DNA from: Vitreoscilla filiformis
GTDB lineage: Bacteria; Pseudomonadota; Gammaproteobacteria; Burkholderiales; Burkholderiaceae_C
DNA length: 64,000 nucleotides
Reading direction: 5' to 3'
Assembly: GCF_002222655.1 (NCBI RefSeq)
Contig: NZ_CP022423.1
Coordinates: 124,001-188,000 of the forward strand
Part shown: in pieces, positions 63,648 through 64,000 of the stretch
Layout: each line of letters opens with the position of its first letter
How positions within the stretch are numbered: position 1 is the first letter of the stretch
The notes under the pieces: generated by a model
Databases searched by the model: none
Seen by the model: only the letters and a program-made list of their open reading frames with translations
What the model was told of the DNA's origin: nothing
Made by a program: the position numbers and the translations under genes

Positions 63648-64000
63648 TCAATCGTCCTTGGACTCCGGCGCCTGGGTGTGCTTGATGAACAACTGCGCTG
63701 AGACGATGCCCAATTCGTACAGCAGGCACATCGGAATGGCCAGCGCCAGTTGAGACACCACATCCGGCGGTGTGATCACCGCTGCGATGATGAAGGCCAC
63801 CACGATGAAGTAACCCCGGAACTCGCGCAGCTTCTCAATGCTGACCACGCCCATGCGCGCCAACACCACCACCACCACGGGCACTTCGAACGCCGCCCCG
63901 AAGGCGATGAACATCGTCATCACAAAACCCAGGTAGGCTTCGATGTCGGGGGCGGCGGTGATGCTGGCCGGGGCGATGCTCTGGATGAACTTGAACACCT
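63648..64000 (-). CDS. tatC: Sec-independent translocase TatC, C-terminal part
   Basis: About 117 residues are visible and the start lies beyond the window. TMFIAFGAAFEVPVVVVVLA, LREFRGYFIVVAFIIAAVIT and PPDVVSQLALAIPMCLLYEL are the last membrane segments and loops of TatC, the twin-arginine signal receptor. The short tail (KHTQAPESKDD) is cytoplasmic. It converges on the DegQ-like gene with 11 bases between stops; tatA and tatB are probably outside the window. Confidence 0.93.
   Translation of the reverse strand, partial: VFKFIQSIAPASITAAPDIEAYLGFVMTMFIAFGAAFEVPVVVVVLARMGVVSIEKLREFRGYFIVVAFIIAAVITPPDVVSQLALAIPMCLLYELGIVSAQLFIKHTQAPESKDD

Overview
The window is high-GC DNA from a betaproteobacterium, most likely order Burkholderiales. 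Markers for this are petABC followed by sspA-sspB, secA beside an M23 peptidase and a DciA-like gene, a complete urtABCDE operon, and xdhABC with guaD. All naming comes from reading protein sequence and motifs; no database was searched.

Region 1 (1-17497) is one end of a Mu-like transposable prophage with a divergent, BcepMu-like layout. Late genes run leftward: portal (cut by the window edge), terminase large subunit, a Cys-rich small protein, DUF3486, a winged-helix protein, DUF2730 and a holin-like protein. A repressor and a low-GC companion gene also run leftward. A perfect 16-bp palindrome (5384-5399) separates them from the rightward early operon. That operon holds a Cro/Ner-like protein, KilA-N, small HTH and membrane proteins, a phage-borne RdgC, the DDE transposase A, the ATPase B, DUF3164, a gp16-like protein and Mor. 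Many of these genes overlap by 1-4 bases. The prophage appears to end at 17497, where its terminal TG supplies a stop codon inside a host sulfotransferase gene.

Region 2 (17498-21590) holds the truncated sulfotransferase, adenosine deaminase, a ferredoxin-globin fusion, a P-loop kinase-like protein, and two repeat-built beta proteins, one with three near-identical 40-residue repeats plus a lamin-tail domain.

Region 3 (21597-34500) is a purine salvage and catabolism block: a BMP-type nucleoside ABC transporter (one permease gene broken by a 61-bp insertion), guanine deaminase, a LysR regulator, divergent xdhABC, then a TauE/SafE exporter. Region 4 (34512-37765) has a Crp/Fnr regulator, a small secreted protein, a hemerythrin-like protein, an oxidoreductase-like Cys protein and a membrane protein.

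Region 5 (37844-43648) is the urea ABC transporter, with a terminator-like hairpin between urtA and urtB. Region 6 (43792-50471) holds a membrane protein, an AAA-ATPase/PD-(D/E)XK protein, and a two-component pair whose kinase carries a full NCS1 nucleobase transporter domain. Together with regions 3 and 5 this suggests sensing, import and breakdown of purines, pyrimidines or urea as nitrogen sources.

Region 7 (50449-64000) is core genome: rdgC, secA, M23 peptidase, DciA-like protein, tRNA-Thr, sspB, sspA, petCBA, mscL, pdxA, a Nif3-family gene, a DegQ-like protease and the 3' part of tatC.
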